Assembly: GCF_028769735.1 (NCBI RefSeq)
Contig: NC_088177.1
Coordinates: 17,486,599-17,550,598 of the forward strand
Direction of reading: 5' to 3'
Length of the DNA: 64,000 nt
Origin: Zonotrichia leucophrys gambelii
Lineage: Eukaryota; Chordata; Aves; Passeriformes; Passerellidae
The translations under genes were made by a program, and so were the position numbers. The notes below the pieces were generated by a model, which made no database searches, was not told where the DNA came from, and saw nothing but the letters and a program-made list of their open reading frames with translations. This document shows, one piece after another, positions 27,478 through 38,300 of the stretch. Positions within the stretch are counted from its first letter, which is position 1, and every line of letters starts with the position of its first letter.

Positions 27478-28135
27478 CAGACTTCAAGGTTTTTTTAGAA
27501 ATCTACTTTTCCATTCCAGATAAACATTTAATAACAGCATCTTAGCATGTCCTACAAATCGGTCCACCCCAAACATATACGATATCAATAGTATTACCTC
27601 AACATATTAAAAGCTGCAGGAAAAGCTAAGCCCATGTGATGGGTCCCTGAATGGTCCTTTGATGGTGTTCACACTGCATGCTGCTCCTGAGGAAAATCCT
27701 CAGCCGGGTATCAGTGGCTCATGGTCCCTGTCCAATGCATGGGAGGAGTTGAGTCACACAGAGATGTCCCTCAGAAGCCATATGAGCTGCCAAAAGTGAA
27801 AAGGAGATTCTAAATCTCCATGATAGACAGCTTAAATACCTTTACTTGAGTCCGCAGAACATCTAATGCTTAATGGTTGTAGCATTACTACTTACTACCT
27901 ACTTCGGACAGAAGGCCCCCAGTTCCACAGCCGTACATTTTAACCAGAAGGCTACAAAATCAGTTTCCCTCTCTGCATAAAACAATTTCAGTACAAAATG
28001 GGGCACCATTTTAAAAGCCTCACACCTCAGATGCACAGCGGAGACACTTTAATGCAGTACAATTGCTGATGGGTGTATCTGTATTAAATGACTGCAAGCT
28101 GTATGGTTACAAATATTGCTTAGGGCCCCAAGTGA

Positions 28136-28395
28136 GCATAGAATTGGTTGGTTTGGAAGGAACATTAAACATCTTGTTCCAATCCCCTGCCGTGGGCAGG
28201 GACACCTCTCACTGGACCAGGTTGCTCAGAGCCCAGACCAGCCTGGCCTTGAACACTTCCAGGGATGGGGCATCCACAGCTCCTCTGGGCAAGCTGTGCC
28301 AGAGCCTCATCCCTCATCTCAGTGAAGTTTTCTTCTTAGTATTTAATCTAAACTTACTGTGTTCCAGCTTCCACCCATTCCTCTTGCATATCACT
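28136..28395 (-). mobile_element. CR1 LINE 3' fragment
   Basis: Contains the hallmark GGCAGGGACACCTCTCACTG and CTTGAACACTTCCAGGGATG segments; truncated near 28395, next to the CpG-rich block. Confidence 0.92.
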
Positions 28396-28434
28396 TGATG
28401 CACACTAAACTAATCACGTGTAAAAATAACCCTT

Positions 28435-28815
28435 AGCGTGAAGGCCAGCACGCTTCTGTGGCGCAGCTGCCGGGGGAGGTGCGAGCCTCCACACGCCACA
28501 AGCCGGAGTTAAAACCCCCTCCGTGCTCTGCTGTGAGTGAAAGCCCTTCAGTGCTCTGCTGTGGAACGCTGCACTGCCAGCGCCATCTAAATCTAAGCAC
28601 CAGACAGAGGCGAGGCTCATTGACACAGCCCTGCCGAGGGGCTCCGGGGGCCAGCCCAGGTTCCCCCTCAGCAGCACCGGCGTGCCCCAGCCCCGCAGGG
28701 TGCGGCAGCCCCGCCGGGCTCCCTCATGAGGCGCCGCGGGCTGGAGCGCCCCGGGCCGGGATGCAGCGGGCCGGGGATGAAAGAAAACATCGCCAGCCCC
28801 TCCAGGGAGGGGACT
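28435..28815. promoter_or_regulatory. Compact CpG-rich block (orphan CpG island candidate)
   Basis: Roughly 380 bp with more than 25 CpG dinucleotides by eye, wedged between two CR1 copies in an intergenic region otherwise depleted of CpG. No start codon with homology and no clear exon could be recognised on either strand. It may be an unannotated promoter, a non-coding RNA start, or GC-rich repeat-derived DNA. Confidence 0.45.
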
Positions 28816-28879
28816 GTCGCACTCTGCTCTGTGCTGGCGTGGCCTCACTTTGACTCCTTGTTGTTGAGCACCACAATAT

Positions 28880-29341
28880 AAAAAAAGGCATTAAGCTGTT
28901 AGAGAGCATCCAAAGGAGCGGCATGAAAACGGTGAGGGGAAGCTGTACGAGGAGCAGCTGCGATCACTTGGTCTGTTCAGCATGGAGGAGGCTGAGGGGA
29001 AACCCCACTGCTGTTAAAACTTCCTCATGAGGGGAAGAGGAGCAGCAGGCACTGATCTCTGCTCTGTGGTGACAGTGACAGGACCCAGGGGGGTGGCCTG
29101 GAGCTGTGTCAGGGAGGTTTAGGCTGGATGTTAGAGAAAGGTTCCTCACCCAGAGGGTGGCTGGGCACCGGAACAGGCTCCCCAGGGAAGTTGTCAAAGC
29201 ACCAAACCTGGCAGAGCTCAAGAACTCTGTGCTCTGGGGCACAGGGTGCGATTCTTGGGGTGTCCTGTGCAGGGCTAAGAGTTGGATTTGATGGCCCTGT
29301 GGGCCCCCTCCAACTGAGAACTCAAATGCTGTGATTATGTG
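28880..29341 (+). mobile_element. CR1 LINE 3' fragment
   Basis: Forward CR1 of about 460 bp: CATCCAAAGGAGCGGCATGA, then GGTGGCTGGGCACCGGAACA and a tail with GGATTTGATGGCCCTGTGGG ending in GTGATTATGTGA. A GC-rich, comparatively well preserved copy. Confidence 0.9.
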
Positions 29342-29465
29342 AGGGGGAAGCCAGCAGGAGCAATGCTCTGTAGTGACCACCATGGGCTGTGCCTCAGCTG
29401 TTTCTGCTGCAGGTCCGTCAGGAGCACAGAGTAGCTCAGTCTTTCCTCCTTTTCTGCTTCAATCA

Positions 29466-29640
29466 TTGCAGAGAGTCACAGCTGGAAGGGACTTCTGGAG
29501 ATCACCTAGTCCAATCCCACCTCCACCCCTTCCCCAATCAAGGCAGGGTCACCTGGAGCAATTTACGGGAGATTTCCACTCAGAGATCCCAGAAACACCC
29601 CTACTCACCCAGCCATCAGCCCTGTGCAGGCCAGAGTAGC
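29466..29640 (-). mobile_element. Diverged CR1-like fragment
   Basis: Begins like a reversed CR1 tail (GAGTCACAGCTGGAAGGGAC, then GGAGATCACCTAGTCCAATC) and weakens after about 80 bp. It is head-to-head with the preceding CR1. Confidence 0.65.
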
Positions 29641-30399
29641 AGGCATGGAAGAAAATACATGGTGGAAAGAACTGTGAAACACTAATGAACCACACATGTC
29701 AGTCAGAGAGTGTTATTCTAGCTACAGAGAGAAAAGGAACTGAATCCAAAGAGTGCAGGTAGTAAAAGAGGGGGTTTATGACTTCCCTCTTCATTTGTGC
29801 TTGGCACTTCATTCCCATTTTTTACTTGTTCCCATTCCATTATTTCTCACTAGTCTCACTCACCTAGATCAGGATACTTGACTGGTTCCAGAAAAGTTGA
29901 GTAAAAAGTAATACTGTGCCAGCAATGTTTTTACATTGCTGGATGTGATAGCCACTTTCACACACTGGAGATCCTAAGAAACACTTAGCTGCTGATAGGG
30001 TCATAAAATCACACTGCTGAAACAAATTAGTTGAAACATCTTTTGAATGCGTGTCATTTGATAATCAAAGTTTCATTTCTACAGTCGTCACTCTGTAACA
30101 TATTGATATATTTTTTCTACTTGACACAGAACTCTTTTGTCATCTCCCTTAAGATAAATATGAATCAATAGAGCATTCAAAACATTTAAAAATGTCACAC
30201 TTTTATGTATTCTTTATTAAGTTACTTTAATTCTATCTCTGCCTACTTATTCTTATACTTAGTTTTTGCTTCTCTGTTCCCTGTTGTCAAAGGTTTCTTT
30301 CATCTCTCCATTTCTGTTGGCTGTGCTTCTAGGACAGTGGCCTTCTTGTGGCCATCTGGACAATTGTACTAATTTGAGCAGCTACTCCTAAAAATATAC

Positions 30400-30642
30400 T
30401 GTGGGGGCCTGAATATATGTTGTATTGTAAGGTCTGTGTGGGTCCGAGTTGCTCCAAACGAGCTATAGCTGCAGGGTCCTTAGTTGGGCAGCAGCTGTAG
30501 CTCGTGAAGGTAACTGAAATAAATAGGGGTGGGTCGAGAGTCCAGGAGGAGCCCCTGAGAAGACAGGAAGGACTGTGCTGCAGAGAATGGAGAAGAGCCC
30601 CAGCAGGGAGGCAAGAACAACACTGCAGTGAAGATTACAACA
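30400..30642 (+). mobile_element. Candidate solo LTR of an endogenous retrovirus
   Basis: A 243-bp segment starts TGTGGGGGCC and ends GATTACAACA, giving the TG...CA ends of an LTR. It is flanked on both sides by the identical 6-bp ATATAC (30394-30399 and 30643-30648), a target duplication of the size typical for alpha- and betaretrovirus-like elements. An AATAAA signal at 30518-30523 supports the plus orientation. No internal retroviral sequence adjoins it. The family was not recognised. Confidence 0.6.
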
Positions 30643-31161
30643 ATATACTGGTTTGAAGACATTTTGATTTTTAAAATCTGTTTTACTGTTTTGTATAACT
30701 GAAAATTTATACCTGAAGCAATTTATATACTGAGGACTTTTGGTTTTTGGTTTCTTTTTGGTTTGTTTTCTGACAAGGTAGTGACTTCTGCTCCTTTTTC
30801 CTCAGTGTGCCCAGTAGCAGGTACAACTGGTCCTGGCCGAGCTGTATTTCAGCAAGAATAAACTGACCTGTAACAAAGTACAGGTACCTCCCAGCATCCT
30901 ATTTTGCCTCTCAAAGGGAAAACTTTGCTTTTATTCATCTAAGATAAGGTTGTTTAACCTGAGCTCTTTGGTACCTCATCTGGAAGGAAGTGCTTATTTC
31001 TTTTCTCTACTTATTTGTGTAGTGGCAAATGCATAGTCAGAGAGCTCTGTATCAAAATAATCTCCAGTGATGCTCATACTGCCTCTGGGAGTCAAGATGC
31101 ATCTCTAGGATTTGGGATAATTAATTTGCTTAATGTGTGAAAATAGCAGAATGGCTAACAG

Positions 31162-31175
31162 CCACCAGGGGGCAT
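31162..31175 (+). promoter_or_regulatory. CTCF-like motif
   Basis: Plus-strand CCACCAGGGGGCAT fits the CTCF core CCASYAGRKGGCRS at 13 of 14 positions, including all the strongest bases. Confidence 0.6.
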
Positions 31176-34100
31176 TAAAACAAAATAGATGAGTAAAAGT
31201 TGGTTGAAAGATTGGAAACCTGTGAAACTCTATGTAATAGAATTTGCGACAGTGGTGAAAAGATTTCCACCTTTCTTCAAACAGCACAGAATGTGTAGTG
31301 ATTATAAGAGAGCAAGAAAGCTGCATTTATGCAACAGTCCTGGTGACATTAAAACTAAATTTGTTGCTGGAGCGAATCTTGGAATTATTTCTATGAAAGG
31401 ATAAATTAGAAGTGATTCCTGCTTCTCCTGCTATGAGACTCAGAGAAAAGAAAACAGTGGCTCTGGGTAAAGAGACATTGTCACTTCCTTTCTGTGTTCC
31501 ACTTCAAACAATGCTGGTTTGTTTCTGCACTAAAAGCAAGTGGAGATATTTTGTCACCTCTCTTTTCTTTAAGACTGAAGTACAAAAGCTGGATTACAAG
31601 ATATTAATTGAGCATATGCACCAAGTAACCCTTTCAATCTCAGCTATAATCTTCTGGTGAAGATTATAGCTTATATAGCACTTATAGGTGCACATGTGCC
31701 CTTTTCAACTAAGTGAAACTAAGTTGAAATATTTTTAAAAGAAAAACATTTTTTTCTGTAAGTCAGTTCAATTTAGTGGGGTTTGTATAAAGAGCTTTTG
31801 TTAACCCCAGCCTATTGTTTTTACCAGCATCAAAATATCTCTGTTAGCCAACCAAACAGAAGTGTTGTGGCCAAGTAAATTGCCCCCCTGTGCTGCTGTT
31901 GTGTCACTGTATGTGACATCATGCAAAACCACCCACCACAGCCCCTGCCCCCAGAATCATTTGCCTTACATCATTGAATCACAATATCCAAATTATTATA
32001 GCCTGCATGGATTACTACAGTAGTTTGGAGTGAAAGCCTAAGGGATTAAATGTTTCTAGAGTATGAACCAGCATGAAGTAAAATTTAAAAAAAAGTAATA
32101 AAGTGCCCCAGCCTCAGGCCTTACACGCTGCTTTATCAGTCCAAGTATTGTTCTATGATTAGAAAGAGATCCCGATAGCAAAGAGTATTTCTATAGCACT
32201 TGTCAGGTAAAGTTAGTCTGCCCTCATTTTCTCAGGAGTCTGAGGCACTCAGCATCTATTTCCCCCCTTTCCTATGCCTCTGTATTTTATGCTGTGTTGG
32301 AGAGCCATGTTGATTTTACCACTCCTCTAAGAGAGGGGCAACTCTTTCATAGCACAGCAAGAGAGCATCACAGAGCTCCTCCTCCTGTGTACAGGAGAAA
32401 GATGTGAAGGGTGTGCTGTCCCTGCCCCTCACACGTGGGACACAGCATACCATCTCTGCTCTCTCTGCAGTTCTAATTACACCACCTTGCCTAGTTCACA
32501 ACTGGCCTGAAAGCAGCAACTCAACATTGGCTCTCATCTAAGTCTGACAGCCTGAAAAGTCCTGAAAACCTCAAGCCAAGAAGACAGCAGCTCCAAAAAA
32601 AGAGGTAGAAAAAGCAAACAAATTCATTTCAAAGAAGGAAGCAAAGAAAAATTACCTGAATGGTATTTTGCAGGCTGTTATGAGACATAATTTCAGTTTT
32701 CTAGCCTTTCTTCTTTAGTTCCTTACACTCAGGGGTGGAGAGCAGACCTCTTCAAGTTTAGTTTGTTTCCTGTCTTTTTGCCAAAAGACATACTGGAGCA
32801 AGGAATATTACAGGTACAGGAGAACTTCAAGGGACAGTCATGTACTTAGAAAAGTGCCTTGTACACACTTCATGCTTGGTTGATGTTCATTAAGCAAACA
32901 CTGATCTGAAAGCTAACAGCTAATCTATCTAGCTCTGCATTCAGCTCCATGTCAGTGGTTTAGCTTCCCTTGTCCATGCCCTCTACAGACACCCTTCCAA
33001 AAGCCATGCTTACCTTCTTTGGGTAGTTTCCTCAGCCTTCTCCATAGTTAGCTCTTGTACAGCCATGTAATTAACTTTTTAGAGATGTCAGTATTAAACT
33101 GCTAAAACTTCATCTCTTCTTCAGTAACAACAAAGATTTCCCAAAGAGTCATCAGCTTCATAAAATAGCACATCTTCTCTAGGAGGAAAAGTGAGGAGTC
33201 TCCCCTTCATACCTGCCTGGCCAGGCAGGGCAAGGACCAGGCCTCCAGCTCAGCCCTGGAGAGGCTCACGTGAGCTGTGCAGGAAATGAGCTCATCTGAG
33301 TGGCGATTCCCAGCCCTGGGAGAGCCTCACCTGCAGCCAGGAGACTCCCTGCAGAGCCCAGGTGAGGGAGAATCTGCCACTTTACTTGCTCTGACAGATA
33401 GGTGTGAATTGCTGAGGCCAGCTGCAGATAAAAGGTGCTCACAGGGCACCCACCTGTAGGGAACCTCGAATTCTTGTTTAAACCCAAACAGCTGATTTGA
33501 ATTAACTCTGACCTCTCATGGTGTCTTTTTGACTCAGGTTCTTTGCATCATGAGGTTGATAGTAAAATTACTATTTATAACAAAACAATTATTCTTTATT
33601 TGTAATCACTGTAAACTGTATGCTGTTGATAGGCTACACGTTTGCTTTTATCTCTCTTTCATCAGCTTTAGACTAAGGCCTGGCAGGTGCTATCAAAACA
33701 AAGACTGGTTTGCAGAGGGTTCAGGTGAATTTCTGAAGACAGAGTCATGTGCCTGTGGCTGGATGCTGACGTGACTGGGGCAGGGAGGAACTGGCAGGAC
33801 TGGCTGCTTATAATGGGAGATGATATGTGGGTCATGAGAGAACATAAGCTTTGGGCTATTTCAGGAGCATAGAAGGAATTCATTGGGTGTGTGATGTTAC
33901 ACCACACATCACCTTACCTACATAAGAATTAGTGGAATTTGTTCAACCTATCCTACTGTGGAACAACAGACTGGAGAAAGAGTACTTAGAGCAGGAGACT
34001 CACAGCATGATATGCTGAAGATGATTACAGCATGGACAGTTTTCAAGACCAAAGATCAGCTCATCTTCATCATGGCCTACTCTTCTATGGGGTGCCAGTA

Positions 34101-34228
34101 CAACGTGGCTTGAGGACAGGAGGTGTTGCACTCTGACCTGCTTCAGCAGAGCTGCTCACCACCTCCTCTGACCCATGGCACTACTGTTTCTGTGGGACCT
34201 ATACATGTTATTTGTGGTACTTCTTTAG

Positions 34229-34306
34229 TGTAACAGAAGTTATACTAACAGGGAGAAAAGTATAACAATAAAAGTATGTTCTCCCTGTTTAGTATAACAG
34301 GGAGAG
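34229..34306. repeat. Imperfect inverted and direct repeats around AACAGGGAGA
   Basis: AACAGGGAGA occurs near 34247 and again near 34297 as direct copies, with the reverse complement TCTCCCTGTTTAGT between them near 34281. The block could fold into a stem. Origin unknown. Confidence 0.55.
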
Positions 34307-34624
34307 AAGTCTTGCATGACCCTGGAGCCTAGGGGTAGCCAAAGTACACTCCGAATTGTCTCCTGCTGTTCCTCCAGAAATTTGGCCCTGAACTGTGATT
34401 TATGTGGTAGGACTGCAGACTAATGCAAGAGCCTCTCTCCCTTGAGGCAAATGGCTGTTCTGAGGACAAAGGGGTGGCTCAGCACACCAGCAAAGCTAAA
34501 CACACCTGAGCTTCATTAAATTTTGCTGCTTAAAATTTGGTATGTGCCATATGGCTTTAGGTTTGTCCTATTCAGTAGGATATATGTTAGCTGAGAATAA
34601 TTAAACATCATCAACCTCAGAATT

Positions 34625-34630
34625 TTTATT
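34625..34630 (-). terminator. Candidate GTF3C3 poly(A) signal AATAAA
   Basis: Canonical AATAAA on the minus strand, 615 nt past the GTF3C3 stop codon. An ATTAAA variant also lies near 34796. In AT-rich DNA such hexamers are common, so the true cleavage site is uncertain. Confidence 0.35.
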
Positions 34631-34932
34631 AACAACTTCACAGAAAGAATAGAAATTACACTGATTTCAGTAAAACAAAGATCAATCCCCTTCAAATACA
34701 AAAACTGCTAAGAATATGAACTCCTAGAGAACTCTGAATATTTTACAGGTCTTGAAATACTGAATTCCTCATCCTCTAGGATGGTTCCACATTATTTTAA
34801 TTTAATGCTGCACATTAAAATATATTATAATACCCTCATCACCAGTGAGTATGGCTTCTTCAGCAACCTCAATGGTAATTAGCTGAAATACTGCACACTG
34901 TACATTTTCCCCCACCAAAAGCCCTCAGCAAA

Positions 34933-35139
34933 TCACTCTGGGCCTTGGTTTTCACTGTTTGACTCTATATCCAAGACTGAATCTATGTAGAGAGCAGTGC
35001 ACCAAGGAGAAGAGCCAACAGCACCCGCTGTGAGCACATCAGGGGTGTGCTCAGGATGGCCAGTTCCCACCAACACGTGATACAGGGCCAAGGGCAGAAG
35101 CAGAAGAACTCCACAAAGCCACAACACAGCACCAGCCAT
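34933..35139 (-). other. Hydrophobic 68-aa small ORF in the 3' region of GTF3C3
   Basis: Starts 106 nt past the GTF3C3 stop on the same strand. It begins MAGAVLWLCGVLLLLPLALY, a signal-peptide or membrane-helix-like segment, then a polar C-terminus ending in SENQGPE and TGA. The ATG has G at -3 and +4. A good splice acceptor (TTTTTCTGCAG) ends about 14 nt before the ATG. I recognise no homologue, and chance cannot be excluded. Confidence 0.3.
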
Positions 35140-35244
35140 GTCCCTGACTCTCTGCAGAAAAATTTGTAATTAAAACCAGCTTCCCCAGCACTGCATAATC
35201 AAAGGTCAATCCAAAGGGTATCAATTCCACCTGCACAAACCTCT

Positions 35245-35367
35245 TCACACAACTGCATAGGTATACAGCATCTTCTGAGCCATTCTGGTATTCCCACTGC
35301 TCTGGTAAATGAGTGACAAGTTAAAGGCAGTATCTCTTCTCAAGTCTGTTTGATCTGTTTCTATTCC
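35245..35367 (-). CDS. GTF3C3: GTF3C3 coding exon 19 (C-terminus and stop)
   Basis: Encodes [20 protein letters not shown] then [20 protein letters not shown] and a TGA stop at 35247-35245. Human ends ...LLYTYCSI, so only the last residues differ. Acceptor TTTTTACAG. Confidence 0.95.
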   Translation of the reverse strand, partial: GIETDQTDLRRDTAFNLSLIYQSSGNTRMAQKMLYTYAVV

Positions 35368-38300
35368 CTGTAAAAATAATGATTAAAAAAAAAGCTATCA
35401 ATACACAAAAATAGTATAAAAAAGAAACAATGAGTAGCCTTTACAATGGAATCAAATTCATAGCCAATAAAGGCTTTCAGCTGTATGGAAACAGAACAAG
35501 TATTCCTTGTGCTCTCCCTTTTTAAGGAGTTTCCAAATCATGTTGTTAATCACCAAAGTTATAAAATTTCACACTCAAAACATTAGCTCTAAGTTAAATA
35601 GCCAGCTTCTAAACCAGCAAAGTACTACCTTAATTTGCCTTTGTATGCTAAGCATTTGTTTCTCCAATCAGAACGTGAATACTGCCTGCCTCTTTTACAG
35701 GGTCACAGACTGCTGCTCTGAACTCCCAGGGCTGACTAACACCCTCAGCTCTCACTTTGCCAACACTGCTCCTTTTCTAAGCACCCTTGCAATGTTTCTA
35801 CCTACCCATTCCACAGACCAGACTTGTAGATGTATGACACATCAATTAGGATCCAATACAGATCAATTACAATTAAGCTGTGGCTCAGATGCAATTAGGC
35901 ATTCCCAGTACTGGTCCATCTTGCTCCAGCCTGCTGTTTTATAGCATGGGTGAGTATACAGAACTTCCAGTTACAATTCATTGCATGTAATCTATGGAAA
36001 GGTCAGCTATTTAACAGGAAAAGTTGTTTAGCAATTCTTTCTGCTGTTGCCTCAGCCTATGAGTAAATCCTTCAAAATTCATACATCTTTGAACTTAGCA
36101 CATGCTTAAATATATTATCAGGTGACAATCAGATTTGGGCTTCCAATGACAAGGAATTAAAATAGAAATTGAAGGAGGCACAACTACAGAGATTTTATGT
36201 ACCTATTTTATCTAAGGAATTCTTCGCATTCTCCTGACTTTATTCTCTGTCCATAACTTACAAAGTTCCAGTACCTCTAAGGTGAGGGGAGGAAGCTCAA
36301 GTGCTCTCTGGTAATAGTGGATTGCCAGGTGCAGCAGTCCCAGCTGGTGCAGGCCACGGCCCAGGTTGTAGAAGGACTCCTGGCATGGCCCACGCAGGTC
36401 CAAGTAGCGGTGAAGGAAGGAGAATCCCTGTAAGAGAAATTGAGCACACAACTTTTTCCTCCCCTCCTGTGTATTTTATTTTGTTACCATTTTGGAGTGT
36501 GATGATTCTGTTGTAAACACAGGACCTTCTGGAGATCATGTTGGTAATCAGAGAAGGTACTTCCTTCAATTTGAGGAATTAGTTCAGACACAAACAGCTA
36601 ATGATCATAATTTAGGTCACCAGTGGGTCACTGTGGTTGAATTACTAATTAACTACGATAGCAGCAAGAAATGATGTAAAATCACTGAGTATAGTAAGCA
36701 GGAAATGAGAAGAGAGAGAGAAGGGAACTGTATTGCCAGGGGGTAATATAAATAGGACATTGTTCAAGAATGTATAAAAAGAGAACAGGGCAGTTTCTGT
36801 AAAAAAGGCAGGCTGGTTACAGAAAAACGTGGATAAAAGTATTAAAATTAGGTCAAAGTTTCCAAGTTCAGAACATCTTGAAGTTGGACACTGTCATAAC
36901 TGGTTTTGTGTCACAATAGTTGGGGACCTGTAACTTTTGTCAAGATCAGCGCAAGCTACAGTCTTCCAGCAATTTCAGGAGTCACAAGAGCTCAGGATCC
37001 TCAGCATATTGTGCTGACTGAGCTCAGAAGCTACAGGAATTAAAAGGCATTGCAAGTTAATGAAAATACTTGGTGTAAAGTAGAGGAAATTACTTCCAAG
37101 ATTCTGTCTGTACTCAGTCTGTGGTTTGTAACTGGATCTTGCAGATGGAAAGAAAAATGCAAATAATGAAGCTGAAAATTTGAAGGTAGCTAAACTGGAG
37201 CTCACAAGATCTTTACAAAGAGAGTGTGTAGAGGCACCTAAAAGGGGAAAAGAAAGACAGGGGAAAAAATCACTTTCCAAGCCTGTACAATTTGCCTCAA
37301 GAATGCAGTTTATGAGACATAGCTACGAAGGGCAAGTGGCACAGATTCCACTCCACAGCAATGCAAGCCAAAAAAAATTTGAAAGAAAACTCAGATTACA
37401 ACCACCAAGATATTCTGTATACTATATAATATTATATATACAATATATATATTATGATATATATTATATAATATTTTCACAAATAGCTGGCAGCTGTTAA
37501 CATCAAGGTAACAAGCTATCTTTACCATAAGGAGAGGAGATTCAGATGGTGTAACTATAGTGCAAAAGCACATTCATCTGTGCTCATGCTTTAACACTTG
37601 CCTCTTTAGAAATTATACCTTAACTATGAAAAATTATTTAAACAGAGTGTGTTGTAGCCATAACTATCTGCAAGATACAAAGCCAGGAAACACTGTGGGT
37701 AACAAGAACCTCACTGCCTCACCTGTACTAGAAGAGCATGCCTTTTCAGCACATATTTCTGAGAGGCCATGTGGATGAAAGTCAGGCCAATACAAAGACT
37801 GTACAAAGGCTCGTCTGGGTTTGCACGGAAGGCTTGCACATACTGACCTAAAAGCAAATAAATCAATAAAGACGTTGGTTGTGAAAAGCATTCCTTAAAA
37901 AGTTACGAACAAGAAAGAAAATATTTGAATTAGAAGTGTGAACTAAGGAAAGAAACAGTTTAATACACCTACATCATAATACACAGGAAAAAAACAGGGA
38001 AGCAAATTGTGTATTTTCAGGACTCACTGGATTCTGAAGGAAGAATGCAGACTGTGATGTAAAAACGGAAGCAGAAAATGATCAGACACAGAAGGCAAAC
38101 ATGGTCCTTGCTGGAATTTAAATGTGACATTTGGAGGACTTGACTGAAAGCAGCAGGTTTATTTTGAAGGCCTCCTTAAAGTATGCAACCAGCTGCATTT
38201 GCTGTTTAAATTGGGCTGGTTCTGTCATTATTATCATCATTAGCCTCCAATTATCTTTGCAAGTTAGTTATATTTGCAATGTGTGCTAATCTTGAAACGT

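Larger units (their letters stand above)
12600..34900. other. Intergenic region between the 12-kb promoter and GTF3C3
   Basis: Apart from the repeats, CpG-rich block and motifs listed separately, I see no gene. A GC-richer stretch at 15600-16060 has an open frame on each strand without recognisable motifs, and 33190-33460 is similar. In human, CCDC150 lies between HECW2 and GTF3C3; no coiled-coil exon series was recognised here on the plus strand. Confidence 0.5.

Noticed and set aside
30599..30616. CTCF-like CCAGCAGGGAGGC inside the LTR candidate
   Set aside because: The core is interrupted by an extra base.
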